A stretch of 64,000 nucleotides of DNA from Onthophagus taurus (lineage: Eukaryota; Arthropoda; Insecta; Coleoptera; Scarabaeidae). Positions 12,481 to 24,450 of the stretch are shown in pieces (the first letter of the stretch is position 1; each line of letters opens with the position of its first letter). Both the position numbers and the translations under genes were made by a program. Location: NCBI RefSeq assembly GCF_036711975.1, contig NC_091973.1, forward strand, positions 16,120,001 through 16,184,000, written 5' to 3'. The notes under the pieces were generated by a model. The model ran no database searches. It saw only the letters and a list, made by a program, of their open reading frames with translations, and was not told the origin of the DNA.

Positions 12481-12799
12481 ATCCGCGGTTTATAAGAATG
12501 ATTTTTTTTCTCGAAAACCGTTAGGGCTTACGGTGTTTTGAAAATTGATAAAAATACTTAGAACTGTGTTCTATTATGTGGTAGAATTTGGTTTAATTCG
12601 AAGGTGCCCATCAGGGCGAAAACATCCCTTTTTCGGGGGTGGGGGTTGAAACAAATTTTTTTACCAAATGGGGGTGGTAAGCTGTTCTTGAGGGTAAGAG
12701 TGACCTCTGTGTGAAATTTGGTTACCCAAATCGTATTAGTTACGGAATTATTAATGTTTTAAGTTTATTGCTGGGATTTATGGATAACTTCACACCAGT

Positions 12800-13190
12800 C
12801 CGGGGAAAGCCCCCCGAGGGCGACAACGTTTCCCGCACTCCTCTACGACACTCCGTTCCCGAGTTACGGGCAAAAACGTCCACTTCCGATTCGACCGGAA
12901 GTGCCCCGACCCGCCACGAAAGTCACTCACAACCCCCTGCACACAACGGTCTTTTCCCCGCTTCAATCAGACGAACCGTTCCTGAGTTAGTGACCCACTT
13001 CCGGTCGGACCGGAAGTGCACCCAACCCAAATGTTCCCTTCCCAAAGCTGGGGAATTTATAAGGGGGGCAAAACCACCCTCAGAATTTCTCTCCTTGCTT
13101 CCGTTTGCTAGTTACGGCCGTTTTTTCACTTCGCCACACGGTATAATAAAATTAACTGTGCTCACCCAGTATATGTTCGCCCGCTGACGT
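12800..13190. other. GC-rich leader-like block with paired palindromes
   Basis: GC-rich sequence resembling the LINE 5' end at 10190-10246. It contains two degenerate units, each with a near-perfect palindrome: 12881-12903 and 12996-13018 (CACTTCCGGTC, one base, GACCGGAAGTG in the second). The left side has a related CACTTCCGGT...GACCGG. I infer this is the remainder of the LINE 5' leader displaced by the foldback element. The open frame 12711-13187 crosses the junction and is not a gene. Confidence 0.5.
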
Positions 13191-13415
13191 CACGTCAAGA
13201 AATTTCCAAGCGGTCCTTTTACATGCTTTTCCCTGTCGCACAGAGACCTTTTTCGTCGCACACTGACTCGAAGCCAGTGAGCGACTCTAGTCCTTACGTA
13301 CACCCGACACAAAACTTAATCACTAAAACGTTAATAACTTTCACAAAACTTAACTAATTAACACCTAACTAACTTTAAACTATCACTACTAAGGTCCTTA
13401 ACGTCGGCCCTGACG

Positions 13416-14115
13416 AAACACGAATAAAATCGCAAGCATCTATCAAAGGAGTGCAAAACTAATATCAAGTGCAGAAGATGCCTCCAGCGACATGCAACGA
13501 CAGTATGCGAGCGAAGAAAACTAAGTGACGCGAGGTGTACAGACGACGAGGATACAGAGACAAAGTCAACAAGTTTGCTAACAAACGGCCAACTGGGCAA
13601 AGTGTATTTACAGACAGCGTGGGCACAAATAGTAACGAAAGATGACAACGCAACGATAAGATTGGTGCTGGACGGCAGTAGCCAACTCACATTCATAAGA
13701 GAATGTATCTCTCGTCAATTAGGACTAAAAGTTATTGGCAAGCATAAGATATCTATTCAACCATTTGGCGAAAGAGATCGAACACCAACGAAGTTATGCA
13801 ATCGAGTGCAAGCAAACCTCAAATGCCTGAATACAGGAAACATAACTCAGATTAATGCAATAGAAGTTCCTGAAATTTGTTTTGATACACTGAATCCACC
13901 TACATTAAACGAACCAGCGATCAGACAATTTGCAGCAAAGTATCAGCTGGCTGATAGTTCTGAAGAAGGACAGTGTAACGGAATTGTGCTTTTGACTGGC
14001 GCAGACTATTATTGGCAGCTTGTCACGGGCGAAGTAAAACAACTGGCCAATGGATTGACAGCAGTAAATTCCACATTAGGGTGGACAATACACGGACCAA
14101 GCAGTTGTAATGTAT
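13416..14115 (+). pseudogene. Bel-Pao copy 2: gag zinc knuckle and protease remnant
   Basis: Starts inside the cysteine/histidine knuckle region (about 13416-13530, with CRRCLQRHATTVC) and continues into the retropepsin-like protease, where LDGSSQLTFI marks the active-site region (canonical D-G/S-G/S altered to DGS). It runs to the GWTIHGPSS region that normally precedes the RT. The gag N-terminal part, 5' LTR and primer site are missing, so the copy is 5'-truncated at the junction with LINE-like sequence. Plus strand, continuous in one frame until about 14115. Confidence 0.85.
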
Positions 14116-14585
14116 CCAAATTCATTATTGTTTAAGTAAATTACAAAACGTTTAACTATAAAATGTAGGCTCAGCAACTTAATTAATAAGTATCTGGTCA
14201 TCGTCCGTTGAACCGTATCACCGTGGTAAGCATTATTGCTGTAATACTTTAAAATTGATTACGCTTTTGTAAGCATCAGAATTGTACGAACCTTTGGGTA
14301 AAATACATTCACATGTAGTTGGGAAGAAACTCTTTTATTTAAAAAAACCTAAAACCCTTCAACGATACCACACAGTGTAGCTAATCAATACGACTTCATG
14401 GTCAACTTTAACACAGCGACGGTTCTACATGCACAAGTGTAATGGTTTATAATAAACACTTCGCTTCATAATAAACTAAACTTTATTCTCACTTAATTTA
14501 CATGTCTTTTTACCATCTTATTTCTTGACGCTTTTATAACCGACTCCTTCTCCTGATACTCCTAATCACCCAAACCTGTTTGCAG
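14116..14585. other. Intervening segment in Bel-Pao copy 2
   Basis: About 470 bp without retroelement coding separate the protease end from the RT start. Homologous elements have only a short linker here, so this is probably a small insertion or degraded stretch. It is AT-rich. TTTGCAG just before 14588 resembles a splice acceptor, but no matching donor is obvious. No terminal repeats recognised. Confidence 0.4.
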
Positions 14586-14587
14586 TC

Positions 14588-16642
14588 ATGCGCATTCAAG
14601 TTCTCTATACATTACAACAAGTAACAAGCGATTCTATGGACTTGAAACGCTTTTGGTCAATGGAAACTCGCGGTATAAACGCGACCGCGAACGTGCAAAG
14701 TGATTTTACAACGAGTTTTAAAAACAAATACATAAACTGGCGAGACGGGCGGTATGAACTGTCGTTACTGTGGAAAATTGATCAATTTTTAGATTCAAAT
14801 TTCGCTCGAGTTCTAGCGAGACTAAAAGCACTAACGTCTAAACTACATAAAAGCGGAAAGTTAAATGAGTATGACGTAGCAATGCGCGAATACCTAAAAG
14901 ACAATTGTGCAGAAGAGGTAACTAACGAGACAGACGCGAACCGGAAATACTATATGCCACACAGGGCTGTCTACCGCGACGATAAAGACACAAGTAAAGT
15001 TCGTGTAGTGTTTGACGCATCCGCGCATGCGCCGGGTTTCGAATCGCTTAATGAACAATTGCACTGCGGAGACAATTTAATTCCTGATTTATTACAAATG
15101 TTATTGAATTTCCGTATAGGTGCAATAGGTGTAACTTCTGACATCGAAAAGGCGTTTCTACAAACGCCATCGATAAACGACAACGATCGCGACGTGCTTT
15201 ATTCCTGTGGTATAAAGATCCAGTACCTGAAAACTTGACGTCAGCGATGGAACTATCAAACATAACGACATACCGCATGAAGCGAGTAACGTTCGGGATC
15301 ATTAGCAGTCCATTCCTTTTGGCAGCAACATTGCGTAAACATTTCGAAGACCAGCCAGATAAGTTACAAAATACAGCGTCAATTTTGTCCAAGTCATTTT
15401 ACGTCGATGATTTAGTGACGGCAGCAAGTACCCTGGACCAAGCTCAGAACTTATATAGCGAGTCGATGCAAATTCTGCACGCTGCAAATATGAATTTAAG
15501 AAAGTGGTGCTCTAATGATGCAACAATGATGGCAGTGTTTCAAACAAATGAAAAGGTAACCAGACAAGGTGAGCGAAAGGTATTGGGCATATTGTGGCAT
15601 ACATTACATGATGAATTAGGAGTAAGTGCACAGTCAGAGGAAGAAGACACAGTACCGACAAAGCGTAAAGTTCTGAAAACAGTAGCGACGATTTACGACC
15701 CATTAGGATTACTTGAACCATGCACAGTAAAATCGAAAATTCTACTGCAAACCTTGTGGAAGAAAAAACTGAATTGGGATGATGTATTGGACTCAGAACA
15801 AAGCGGAGAATGGTCAAAATGGTGTAAAGAACTAAATGACTTGTCTGAGCTAAGAGTGCCCAGGTGTATTATTCAAAACAAAACGGACAACGTAGATCTT
15901 GAGAGACGCAAGTCCATATGCATATGGAGCAGTAGCTTACATAAGATGCCTATAAAACAACGAATGCAACTATGTGACGTCAAAAAACAGAGTTGCTCCA
16001 ATAGACAAATCAGGTCAAAGGGAACTTACATTACCTAAGTTAGAACTGACAGCAGCTTTATGTGCAGCGAGACTTCAAAATTACATTACAAAAAATATGA
16101 AGATCCTGATCCAGAAGACGACTCTGTGGTCAGATTCAAAGATATCCTTATATTGGATTAGAGGAAAATCCAAGAAATGGAAACCTTACGTACAAAATCG
16201 TGTAAACGAAATACACAAATTGAGCGATAGTGTATGGAGATATTGTCCGGGAAAAGAAAATCCTGCAGACCTATTAACGAGAGGAATTTCAGCCAAAACA
16301 TTAATAGAATTTAACTTATGGTTACGAGGCCCTAAATGGCTGAAGGATGAAGAGAATTGGTTGAGCGATGAATATTTTGAACCAGATGTGGATCAAGTTA
16401 GCAGTTTGTTAACTATACAACGAAACGAATCCACACCGGAAGCACAGCCCATATTTCCATTGGAAAACTATGGAACATATGAGAAAATTATGCGAATCAC
16501 GGCTTATGTTATAAGATTTATTAAATTAACAAAGAAGATGTACAAATCAAAGCGATTATCGACACAAGATCTAAATGAAGCAGATACTTATTGGATAAAA
16601 TATATACAAGAAAAGGATTTTCCGAACGAGTTGAAAGCTTGA
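14588..16642 (+). pseudogene. Bel-Pao copy 2: reverse transcriptase and RNase H, broken
   Basis: RT core begins near 14640 (DLKRFWSMETRGI), reaches the VRVVFDAS region at about 15000, and carries the catalytic FYVDD at about 15395-15412. RNase H remnants follow near 15910-16060, and the connection region runs to 16642. Breaks: a frame change near 15205-15235, a frame change plus an in-frame stop in the RNase H between about 15900 and 15975, and loss of the first RNase H Asp context. Codon use is more A-rich than in copy 1, so it is a different family. Without a full frame it cannot supply its own RT. Confidence 0.85.
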
Positions 16643-16926
16643 AAAAATTATAAGGAAATGTCATGAGGGGGTAAATCATTATGGAGTAAATGCGACTTTA
16701 GCTGAACTGAGAAAAAGATTTTGGGTTCCGCAAGGACGTCAGAAAGTTAAAGCAATCCTTAACCAATGTTTGAAATGTAAACGATTGAAAGGAAAACCTG
16801 GAAACGAAGAATGTGCTCCACTACCAAAGACTCGCGTAACTATGACAAATCCATTTAATATAACAGGCATTGATTTTGCTGGTCCACTATACGCCAACGT
16901 CGCAGGTCAACGAACAAAAACATATA
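16637..16926 (+). pseudogene. Bel-Pao copy 2: integrase, left part
   Basis: Contains the integrase zinc-binding region (HEGVNHYGV ... CLKCKRLKG, about 16660-16790) and the start of the catalytic core with GIDFAGPLY (about 16864-16890), whose Asp is the first of the catalytic triad. Interrupted at 16926 by the mariner insertion. The rest lies at 18397-19057. Confidence 0.85.
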
Positions 16927-18396
16927 CCGATTGGTAACTTTAATTTTAGGAGATACACCCAACACGGACGTACGTATAAGTATACTTGTGTGTGTGCATA
17001 TGCGCTCGGAGTATGTTTGTGGGAGGGGAATCGCAAGAGTAGTGGATCGGAGAGCAGTCAGTCGTTTGACATCGTTCAATGATAAGAAATATTATAAAAA
17101 TAATAACTAATATAATAAATGAAATTCAAATAAGACAAAGCAAATTCTTAATTCTAAAAATAAAAACAATTCGTAAGTAACTGAAATAAACTTTGTAAAA
17201 CAACAAATAAAACAAAAAACTATAGAAATAAAATATTTTTATATTAGGTGTTCAAATAAACCAAACATTGGGCCAAAAATTGGGCTAAACAATAGCCCAA
17301 TCTATCGTAAAAAGTTCGCCTTACATTCGCTAGTATATCGGGACTAATATCCTGTATACAATTGCGAATTTTTGTTTGTAAGTCATCCAGATTGGTTGTC
17401 CTTTCTTCATCAAAACCATAAATTTTCGATTTTAAATATCCCCATAGAAAAAAATCATTGGGGGCTAAATCTGGTGATCTAGGCGGCCAAGTTAACGTTC
17501 CGCAAATAGATATTACACGATTTGGAAATTGTGCGTTAAGATACTCTTTAACTTGCCGGCTGTTGTGAGCCGGGCAACCATCTTGTTGGAACCAGATACT
17601 TCCAAATTGAACATTGTCTAATTGTTGAAGCGATGGGATTACGTCATTTTACAAAATGTTTAAATACTTATGACCATTTAAATTTCCTTCTATGAAAAAA
17701 GGACCGATAATATGGTCACCTACTAAGCCAGCCCAAACATTTAATTTTTGGGGATATTGTGTACGAGCCGCATAAACTTTGTGTTCATTGTCACGACTCC
17801 AATATCGAGCAACGCTAAATAAAATGTTTTTTATAAAATCAACATTTCCGTTGGCCATTTCCATCATAGTAAAGCAAAATTCCGCCCTTGTAATATTATC
17901 GTTCTCGCAGAGTTCCTGACTTTTTTGTACCTTGTACGACCTGTACCCGTGTTTCTTTAATGTTTTTAGGACGGCAACATGGCTGATAGCAAACGTCTCC
18001 GCAACTTGTCTGCTTGACTGATTTTTATTGCGTTCAACATCAGCACATATCATCGTATCACGTAACTCATCTCTTTTACCCCTTCGTAATTTGTGTTTCT
18101 GTGGAGACACACATCCATGTCGCTCAAAGTTTTTAATAATATTTGAAATTGTTCCGCGACTAGGAATTGATCTGTTTTCATAGGCCACAGGAAACAATCT
18201 TAGTTTTTTTTTGCTAGGGTTAACTGCAAAGCGATGCGACCAACTTCGCCTGTCAACAATCTATGAACGATTCAATTTGTGCATTACCCCTACGCTTGTT
18301 TATCCCCCACTTAACGACACCGAATATACACACACACGTATACTTATACGTACGTCCGTGTTGGGTGTATCTCCTAAAATTAAAGTTACCAATCGG
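16927..18396 (-). mobile_element. DD41D mariner, copy 1
   Basis: 1470-bp DNA transposon with inverted ends of about 70 bp starting CCGATTGGTAACTTTAATTT and flanked by TA (16925-16926 and 18397-18398). Taking TA as the duplication and removing the element puts the surrounding integrase back in its expected frame, so the boundaries are well supported. About 98% similar by eye to copy 2 at 28928-30472, but it lacks about 77 bp covering the transposase start. Confidence 0.95.
17244..18197 (-). pseudogene. DD41D mariner transposase, copy 1
   Basis: Would cut and paste the element at TA sites. Visible: second helix-turn-helix (RQVAETFAISHVAVLKTLKK), then WFQQDGCPAHNS and WPPRSPDLAPNDFFLWG. From the Asp of QQD to the Asp of PND there are 41 intervening residues, the DD41D spacing. 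Lesions: the start codon and first 27 or so residues are deleted (present in copy 2 at 30267-30190). An in-frame TAA at 17651-17649 sits where copy 2 has CAA. The first catalytic Asp region is missing: LFS runs directly into VARYWS where relatives have about 20 more residues with LFSDE. The C-terminus also differs from copy 2. Confidence 0.92.
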
Positions 18397-19057
18397 TATA
18401 ATGTTATTTACGTGTGCGGTTATAAGAGCAGTCCATCTGGAATTGGTTCCAGATTTGACAACTGAATGTTGTATAAGAGGGTTGAGAAGGTTCATTGCCA
18501 GAAGGGGCGTTCCTGATGTTGTATACTCTGATAATGCCAAAACGTTTAAGAGAACAGATCTTGAATTAAGAAAATTATCCGCTATCTTGGAATCAAAAAA
18601 GATTCAGGTTTTAGTTAGAAAGCAGCGAAAAAGCAGCGATTCATTGGAGGTTTATAGCGGAAAGAGCTCCATGGTGGGGTGGCTTTTGGGAGAGAATGGT
18701 AAAAACCGTTAAAAACGCATTAAAAATAACTTTAGGTAGAGCATACGTCGAACGAGACGAATTAGAAACTATTTTAATAGAAATCGAGGCGACAATAAAT
18801 TGTCGTCCACTTACGTATATCAGTGATGACTGGACAGATTTGACTATATTATATCCTTCTCATTTTTGACTGGAAAGACTGAAGTAGGATTTTGTATGAA
18901 TTTAACCTCGAAGAAGATAAGTAGATCTGAAATATTGAAAAGGTGGAGAGATAGAGAGAAAACGTTGAAAAGATTTTGGGACAGGTGGCGTTCCGATTAT
19001 TTACAATTGCGGACAGCGCATCTAAGAAAATCGATAAATGCCAAATTCTTTAATTAA
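18397..19057 (+). pseudogene. Bel-Pao copy 2: integrase, right part
   Basis: Resumes the integrase core after the mariner: [13 protein letters not shown], then [10 protein letters not shown] with the second catalytic Asp (about 18515-18545), a frame-shifted stretch 18600-18860 and the C-terminal tail LKRWRDREKTLKRFWDRW typical of Bel-Pao DUF5641. Several indels are needed to read through. The sequence ends without a 3' LTR, next to the Tc1 relic. Confidence 0.82.
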
Positions 19058-19259
19058 AACAAAAGGTGATGGCACACAATAAATTGCTGTTTTTATATCT
19101 ATGCAACTTTATAATACACTGTTGGAAATGATTCACGAGCACACCCTGTATAATCTGAATGCGTGTGTCTAGCGCAGTAAAATTTGGTATGGAAGTAGTA
19201 CTAAAGTAGTGTAACTTACTCTCACATGGAGAGCGGCACAACTCTGCTGGGGGAGAAAC

Positions 19260-20260
19260 ATCAATAGCGAGAGTGTCCCCCGCGAGCTTCGCGTACCATC
19301 GCTTCACGACGTGGCATGGAGTTTATAAGTCGCTGTATTGCAGCGAGAGGGATGGCCAACCATGCCACCTCAACTCGCCTCCATAGTTCTTCAACGTTAA
19401 CCGGGGAAGCCGGATAATACTTTGAAGTCTCCGACCAGTCATGTCCCAAACATGTTCGATCCGATTCAGATCCGAAAAACGAGCTGGCCATGGAAGCATT
19501 CGTATACGGTGCTCTTCCACAAAGGTCTGTACAACACGCCCGATGTGCGGTCGGACGTTGTTGTGCACGTATAGCAGATCTGAGCGTCGCCGAACGTAGG
19601 GAAGCACAACGGACCGTAGCACCTCATCTACGTATCGTTCACCCGTCATGGTCTGCTATACACGCAGCAGACGTGTACGTCCACCATGTGTAATCGCACC
19701 CCATACCATAATGCTCGGTTGTCAGTGAATAGGGCGTTCTTGCACGCACTGCTCGAGTAGACGATCACCACGTCTCCGACGAACTAAAATTTGCGCATCA
19801 CCGGTGCTCAATTCGAATCTTGATTCGTCGGAAAACAAAATGACCCTCTACTCGGCAACCCACTAATGCCTAGCGTCGACCCACGGGTGTTACTGGAATC
19901 CGCTGTATCGCACGACGCGTGCGCAATCCACTATCTACCAAACGCCGCCATACGGTTTGCGTAGTAAGTGCGCCTTCCCCTGCCGGTGGCCAAACAGCTC
20001 CAAGTTGCCTTGAGGAGAACGCACACGACGCTAAAGCGCTAAGCACAAGAGCGTGATCCGCGTGTGCTGGGGTCGCGCAGGGTCGTCCCGGCCGCGACTG
20101 ATGGTACCTATGTCCTACCTCAGACCATTCTCGCCATGCCCGTTGCACTGCCGATAACGACCGCTCGAGACGACGCTCAATTTCGCGGAACGATACACCT
20201 TCAATGTGCATACCCAGAAACATCCCTCGCTCAAACTCGGTTAAGTAACAAGATCACCCA
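19260..20260 (-). pseudogene. Tc1-like (DD34E) transposase relic
   Basis: Minus strand. The N-terminal DNA-binding part (19870-20223) has FREIERRLERSLSAVQRAW and SRPGRPCAT, a helix-turn-helix plus GRPR-like hook. The middle (about 19650-19869) is frame-shifted but shows FSDESRFEL with the first catalytic Asp and VWGAITHGGR. The end (19323-19649) has VHNNVRPH ... SDLNRIEHVW. Spacing from the first Asn of HNN, where Asp is expected, to the final Glu is 34 residues, giving DD34E. That second catalytic Asp is changed to Asn, so the protein would be dead even without the stops. Terminal repeats not identified. Confidence 0.85.
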
Positions 20261-20429
20261 TCCATTGCACACAGAGTACGATAACATTGTGGTCCCTCAC
20301 ACCACACTAGCAACAACCGGTATTTTCCATCCACTTCGGTCTCCATAGCGACGGAATGTCCCACTTGTAAGGGCGCCTCAGTCAACAATGCCGCGACGGA
20401 ACAACGGGATTATAAAAACCCTTCTTGAT

Positions 20430-21940
20430 TGCAATCCCTAATTTAAAGAAAATTGGCAAGTAATATTAGTTTTTAGATTTTTAATTAAAAACTAATATAA
20501 TTGTTATAATTTTAACAATAAAACCTACTACAATATATGCTACAATATCAAATTGAATGGTAGTTAAATGCATGTTGTCTAAGTTCGCAACGTCTATAAT
20601 ACCCAGTATTTCAATTTCATCATTTTTCTTTTTGAGTATTGATTAACAATTTAAAATATTAGTATGTTCTTATAATACAATTGCATTTCCAGATTCTGCC
20701 CCTTTACTGCCTGTATGTACTAATAGTTTTTTGTATGCTTGTTCAAATTGTAGTGCAGTAGGATTGTTACAATACCCACAACGTCGCCTAACTGCACTAA
20801 AAAATCTCTAAATGGTTTTGTGACAATTTTTTTTTCTGTTTAGGAAACTGAAATCATTTTGAATGAAATCTTTTTTAAGAAAAATATACCGTATTTTTCG
20901 GGCGATAAGACACACCTCAAATTTAAAGACAATTTATTGAAAAAAATACGCACAAGTCTTGTTTACTTAGGAGACAGTTGTTCTTTTATTAGAGTTTGGT
21001 AAACATGAATAAACATTAATCAGGTAAATTTATTTTCAGGGAAACCATAAAAAAGATTGGACTATTCGGGAATACTCGGTGATCGTCGGCCGGACGGTCC
21101 GATCTCAGCGCGTTCCTTTCTGGACTGATTGGAAACAGTGACATGATTATTAACAGGGTGTGGGCACGCTGGTGCCCTAAACAAAATCGTTGATTTTTAA
21201 GGCGAAGATCTCACTAGATGTCGCTGACGGGTAAAGCCTGGTGTGAAACTGTTCTTTTAGTTGTAATCTATTTCAATAGATAGCGTATTAATCGCAAAAT
21301 AGTGCACTTTTCGTAATCGTAAATAAATATGGTAAAATAACCTACAAATTTATTGTTGTAATCTTATAATTAGTAATACCGATGTGATAGTTCCGATTAA
21401 AAATGGTGTAATTCGAAAATGGAATATGCATATAGAAGAAGGTAAATTTTTGGAAGGATTTTATAAAAAATATTGCCTTTAGAATTAATAACAATTTTTT
21501 TAATAAGTGAAAAAGATAATCGAAAAGTGTGAAGAAAGAAACTTTTACAATTTTTTAAAACTCACAGAGTAGCTAAAAGTTTGGTGTTCTAAAATTAGAA
21601 TCGAAGACCTTTTGGAATGCAGAACCTCTTGAACTTTGGGGTCTTTCAAAATAAGTTTTAAGTCTTTCATTCCTTTGCTGTTTGTTGCTTGAGTATTACT
21701 CTTGTCCTCAATAGTTTGGTCCCTCCTGTGTTTATTCTTGGTTTATATTATTTTTAGTGTGTTTTCATAAGTTAATAGTTCTTTTTTATAGCAGTTATTA
21801 TTTATAGTCATAGTTTCTTTTTTAATAGTAGTTATTTTTTGTAGTTAATAGTTCCTTTTTTAATAGTAGTTCTTAGTATATATCCTATCCTAGTAGTAAT
21901 TGTAATACCATTCCATTGTAGTATAAATTAGTTTTAGAGA
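20430..21940. other. AT-rich interval, no gene seen
   Basis: No supported coding region. It includes a phrase at about 20888-20920 (CCGTATTTTTCGGGCGATAA) reminiscent of DNA-transposon ends, and imperfect short repeats of TTAATAGTTCTTTTTTATAG type at about 21765-21900. Confidence 0.5.
21201..21235 (+). repeat. Short direct repeat, left copy
   Basis: GGCGAAGATCTCACTAGATG and following bases match 24451-24485 in the same orientation with several mismatches. The pair brackets the P-type transposase relic. Confidence 0.5.
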
Positions 21941-21963
21941 TTATGAACAAACTTTTTTGCAGT

Positions 21964-24105
21964 GTTATTCATCAAAACTTCAAAATGAAGAGATGTATTC
22001 AGAAGTATCGCAATTGTGCGGTTTTTGGGTGTACCGACACTACTTCTACCCGACATATGTTCCCAAATCCACAGAAGAAAGAACATTTGTTCAATGAATG
22101 GGTTTCAAGATGTGGTAATCAGAAAATATCTAATCTACCACCACAGATTGTGTGCAGATCACATCGTGTTTGTCATAATCATTTCAAGGAATGTGATCGA
22201 AGCAGCAGTATTTGAAACCGAACACCATACCTACTCTTCATTTGCCAACAAAAGGTATAAATTACATTAGACACCTATTGGTTGCCTGTTAATTAAAAGT
22301 AATATTATATAGGTATTTAAATTACTAAATTTATTTTTTTTTAGATTTTACGTTTCTGATGCTATGTTTCTAAAGCAATCATTATTGTTTCACGATTATA
22401 TTCGCCAACCATTTGAAGATGAAATGGAATCTCATAGAACCGATACAACCCGGGATATATCTCATACATATCAAACGATGCTTCCCTAAGAGTTTCGTAC
22501 TATACACTTATAACTATATTGGGCTTTAACAATGTATCTTAACCTAATATATTTTTTATTATCGCCATTAAGGGGGTCATTTTTAGTTTGAAGAAAGCTA
22601 TAATAATATGCTATTAATTATAAACAGTGTTGTATTTGAGGGGCAAGTATGTGTTATTAATATGGTTCTTATAAAATCATTTTATTTCTATTAGTTTTGT
22701 ATTATTTCTTACTCTTTATAATACATGTAACTCCTTCAAAATTTAGAGAAGAGTTTTTAAGGATTTATATGTGTATGCTTATAGATTTTAATTAAAGAAC
22801 TAATACTGGAATTGCACTTTTTTAGCACCTGTATCAGGATTATTGGCAGCAATTGGTGTTCAAATTTTTTGATCAGCTATTTGATAGTGTTAATGGGGGA
22901 AGCTGTAGGCCAACTCCTGGAAAGCAATTACGCGGTGCAGTAACTCAGCGGTCAAAACACATCAGTTTTTGGATGGATGCAAAAGGTAATTATAACGCAT
23001 TAATGTATGAAACAAACTAAGATGAATATTATAAAATATTATGTACTATAATTTAAATGAAATTTACAAAAAATAACATAATTTACAAATTTGCAATGGT
23101 TAAAAATCCAAGTTTTAATTAAAGTTTATGGTTTTTTGTTTTAGAGAAAATGAGGAACATGTTTTTTCAACAGGAAGGAAGTAATGAAAAAGTTATCCCA
23201 CCCAGTTTAAAAAACTTTATTTTGAATTTGGAGGGAATCCAATGCATTGGATTCATTGACCTCAGCCAAGTACTATTTTCACATGGGGCGTCCTATTATT
23301 TTCCACGGTGTCTCAACCAAGACCCTCTGGAAAACTTTTTCGGTCAGGTGTGTCAGCATAGACGTCGAAACACCAATCCCACGCCAAAACAGTTCATGGA
23401 AACATTTAAAAGTCTGTTGATAAGAAAAATGGTTAGCACCCATTCAGTGGGTGCTAACTGTGAGGAAGATTTCGACTCTTCCTTATTTCAATTAAGGGAA
23501 TACACAAAAGCAACTTCTGCACAAAATACTGTCCAGGAAGAACTTGTAGAAAACGATAATGTCTACACAATAATAAACAATATAGAAAAAAAGACAGATA
23601 GATTCCGCGGCTATTGGATATGTAAGCGGTTTCATCACAAAAAAAGTTATTGCAAACAGTTTTCTGCAACTTTTGCAAACTACACATCCTCATTAACCAA
23701 AGTCGTGATGCAAATACTACATACCATACATTTATAAAAGAAAAAGAATTATGTAAATATCGAAGTTTGCAATATTGTCAGGTATCCTTTATTGAAGACA
23801 TAGAAAAATGTTATTGTATTAGTAAGAGTATAATTCTAAATTCGCTATTTAGTAGAAATATTAAAAAAAATATTATTTTTTATTTACAAAAACATGTGCA
23901 ATTTACTTTTATGTGTCAACATAAAGACGAGATTGTAAATTTAATTTTAAATAATATTGTAATAATAACAATACACTGCCTTTGTACCGGAATAAACCGT
24001 ATTATGGCTGGTAAGGATACAAGGCAGTGTGTTTTTACTTCTCATTTGTATAAACAAGCACAACATATATACAACAGTAATAAGAATAGATATAGGTTAT
24101 CTTAA
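21964..24105 (+). pseudogene. P-element-type (THAP) transposase, broken
   Basis: N-terminal THAP zinc finger at about 21985-22215: C-x4-C (CAVFGC) and C-x2-C/H positions, ending in TLHLP in a shifted frame before a likely donor (GTATAAA near 22254). Later exons show FDQLFDSVNGG and RGAVTQRSKH (about 22860-22980, acceptor TTTTTTAG, donor GTAATT), then LNQDPLENFFGQV (about 23310-23350), the signature of P/THAP9 transposases, and GYVSGFITKKV in another frame near 23605. The C-terminal FMCQHKDEI ... INRIMAGKD region runs to 24105. Frame changes near 22205 and 23605-23740 and missing middle exons make it non-functional. P transposases normally bind inverted ends through THAP and use GTP. No element ends were found here. 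Confidence 0.82.
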
Positions 24106-24450
24106 AATAAATTTATTGATTTAACTTTTATATAAATGAAAATATTATTGTAACTTTTATTTTATGATTTTTATATAATATATGTAATGCCTAATGATAG
24201 AAGCAGAATTTGGATAAATATATAATATATATATAATTAACTGCTTAATTTTTGCCCCTGGACCCATTGTTCTATATTGTCTGTGTAATTCGCAAAATGT
24301 GTAACTTATTATTTTTTTGTTATACTTATTTTTTTTTAAGTGTAACAAAAATAATATGAAGTTGCGGATTTTGCGAATTAGACCGACATGGCAATTTATA
24401 AAATAAAAATAATATCAAATCAAGATGGCTACCAATAGTTTCAAAACGAC

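Larger units (their letters stand above)
10247..12799. mobile_element. Foldback-type element with long inverted repeats
   Basis: Left arm about 10247-11056 is the inverted copy of right arm about 11990-12799. The shared outer end reads ACTGGTGTGAAGTTATCC. Each arm holds a unique outer part and three direct repeats of about 170 bp. A spacer of about 930 bp separates the arms. The element sits inside what looks like the LINE 5' leader. Flanks CCGGGAAAA (left) and CCGGGGAAA (right) could be an imperfect 9-bp duplication. Long arms made of short tandem repeats, a unique centre and a 9-bp duplication fit foldback or Mutator-like elements, but no transposase is visible, so the superfamily is uncertain. 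Confidence 0.75.

Noticed and set aside
12711-13187. 158-codon plus-strand open frame
   Set aside because: It crosses the foldback arm end into the leader-like block. A near copy of its start occurs inverted in the other arm, so it is chance coding.
19060-20430. Terminal repeats for the DD34E Tc1 relic
   Set aside because: Several candidate pairs were compared but none matched beyond a few bases.
20888-20925. CCGTATTTTTCGGGCGATAA as a DNA transposon terminus
   Set aside because: Reminiscent of known transposon ends, but no inverted partner or duplication was found in the window.
21765-21900. Short interspersed repeats as a CRISPR-like array
   Set aside because: Units are T-rich, irregular in spacing and length, and the sequence is eukaryotic.
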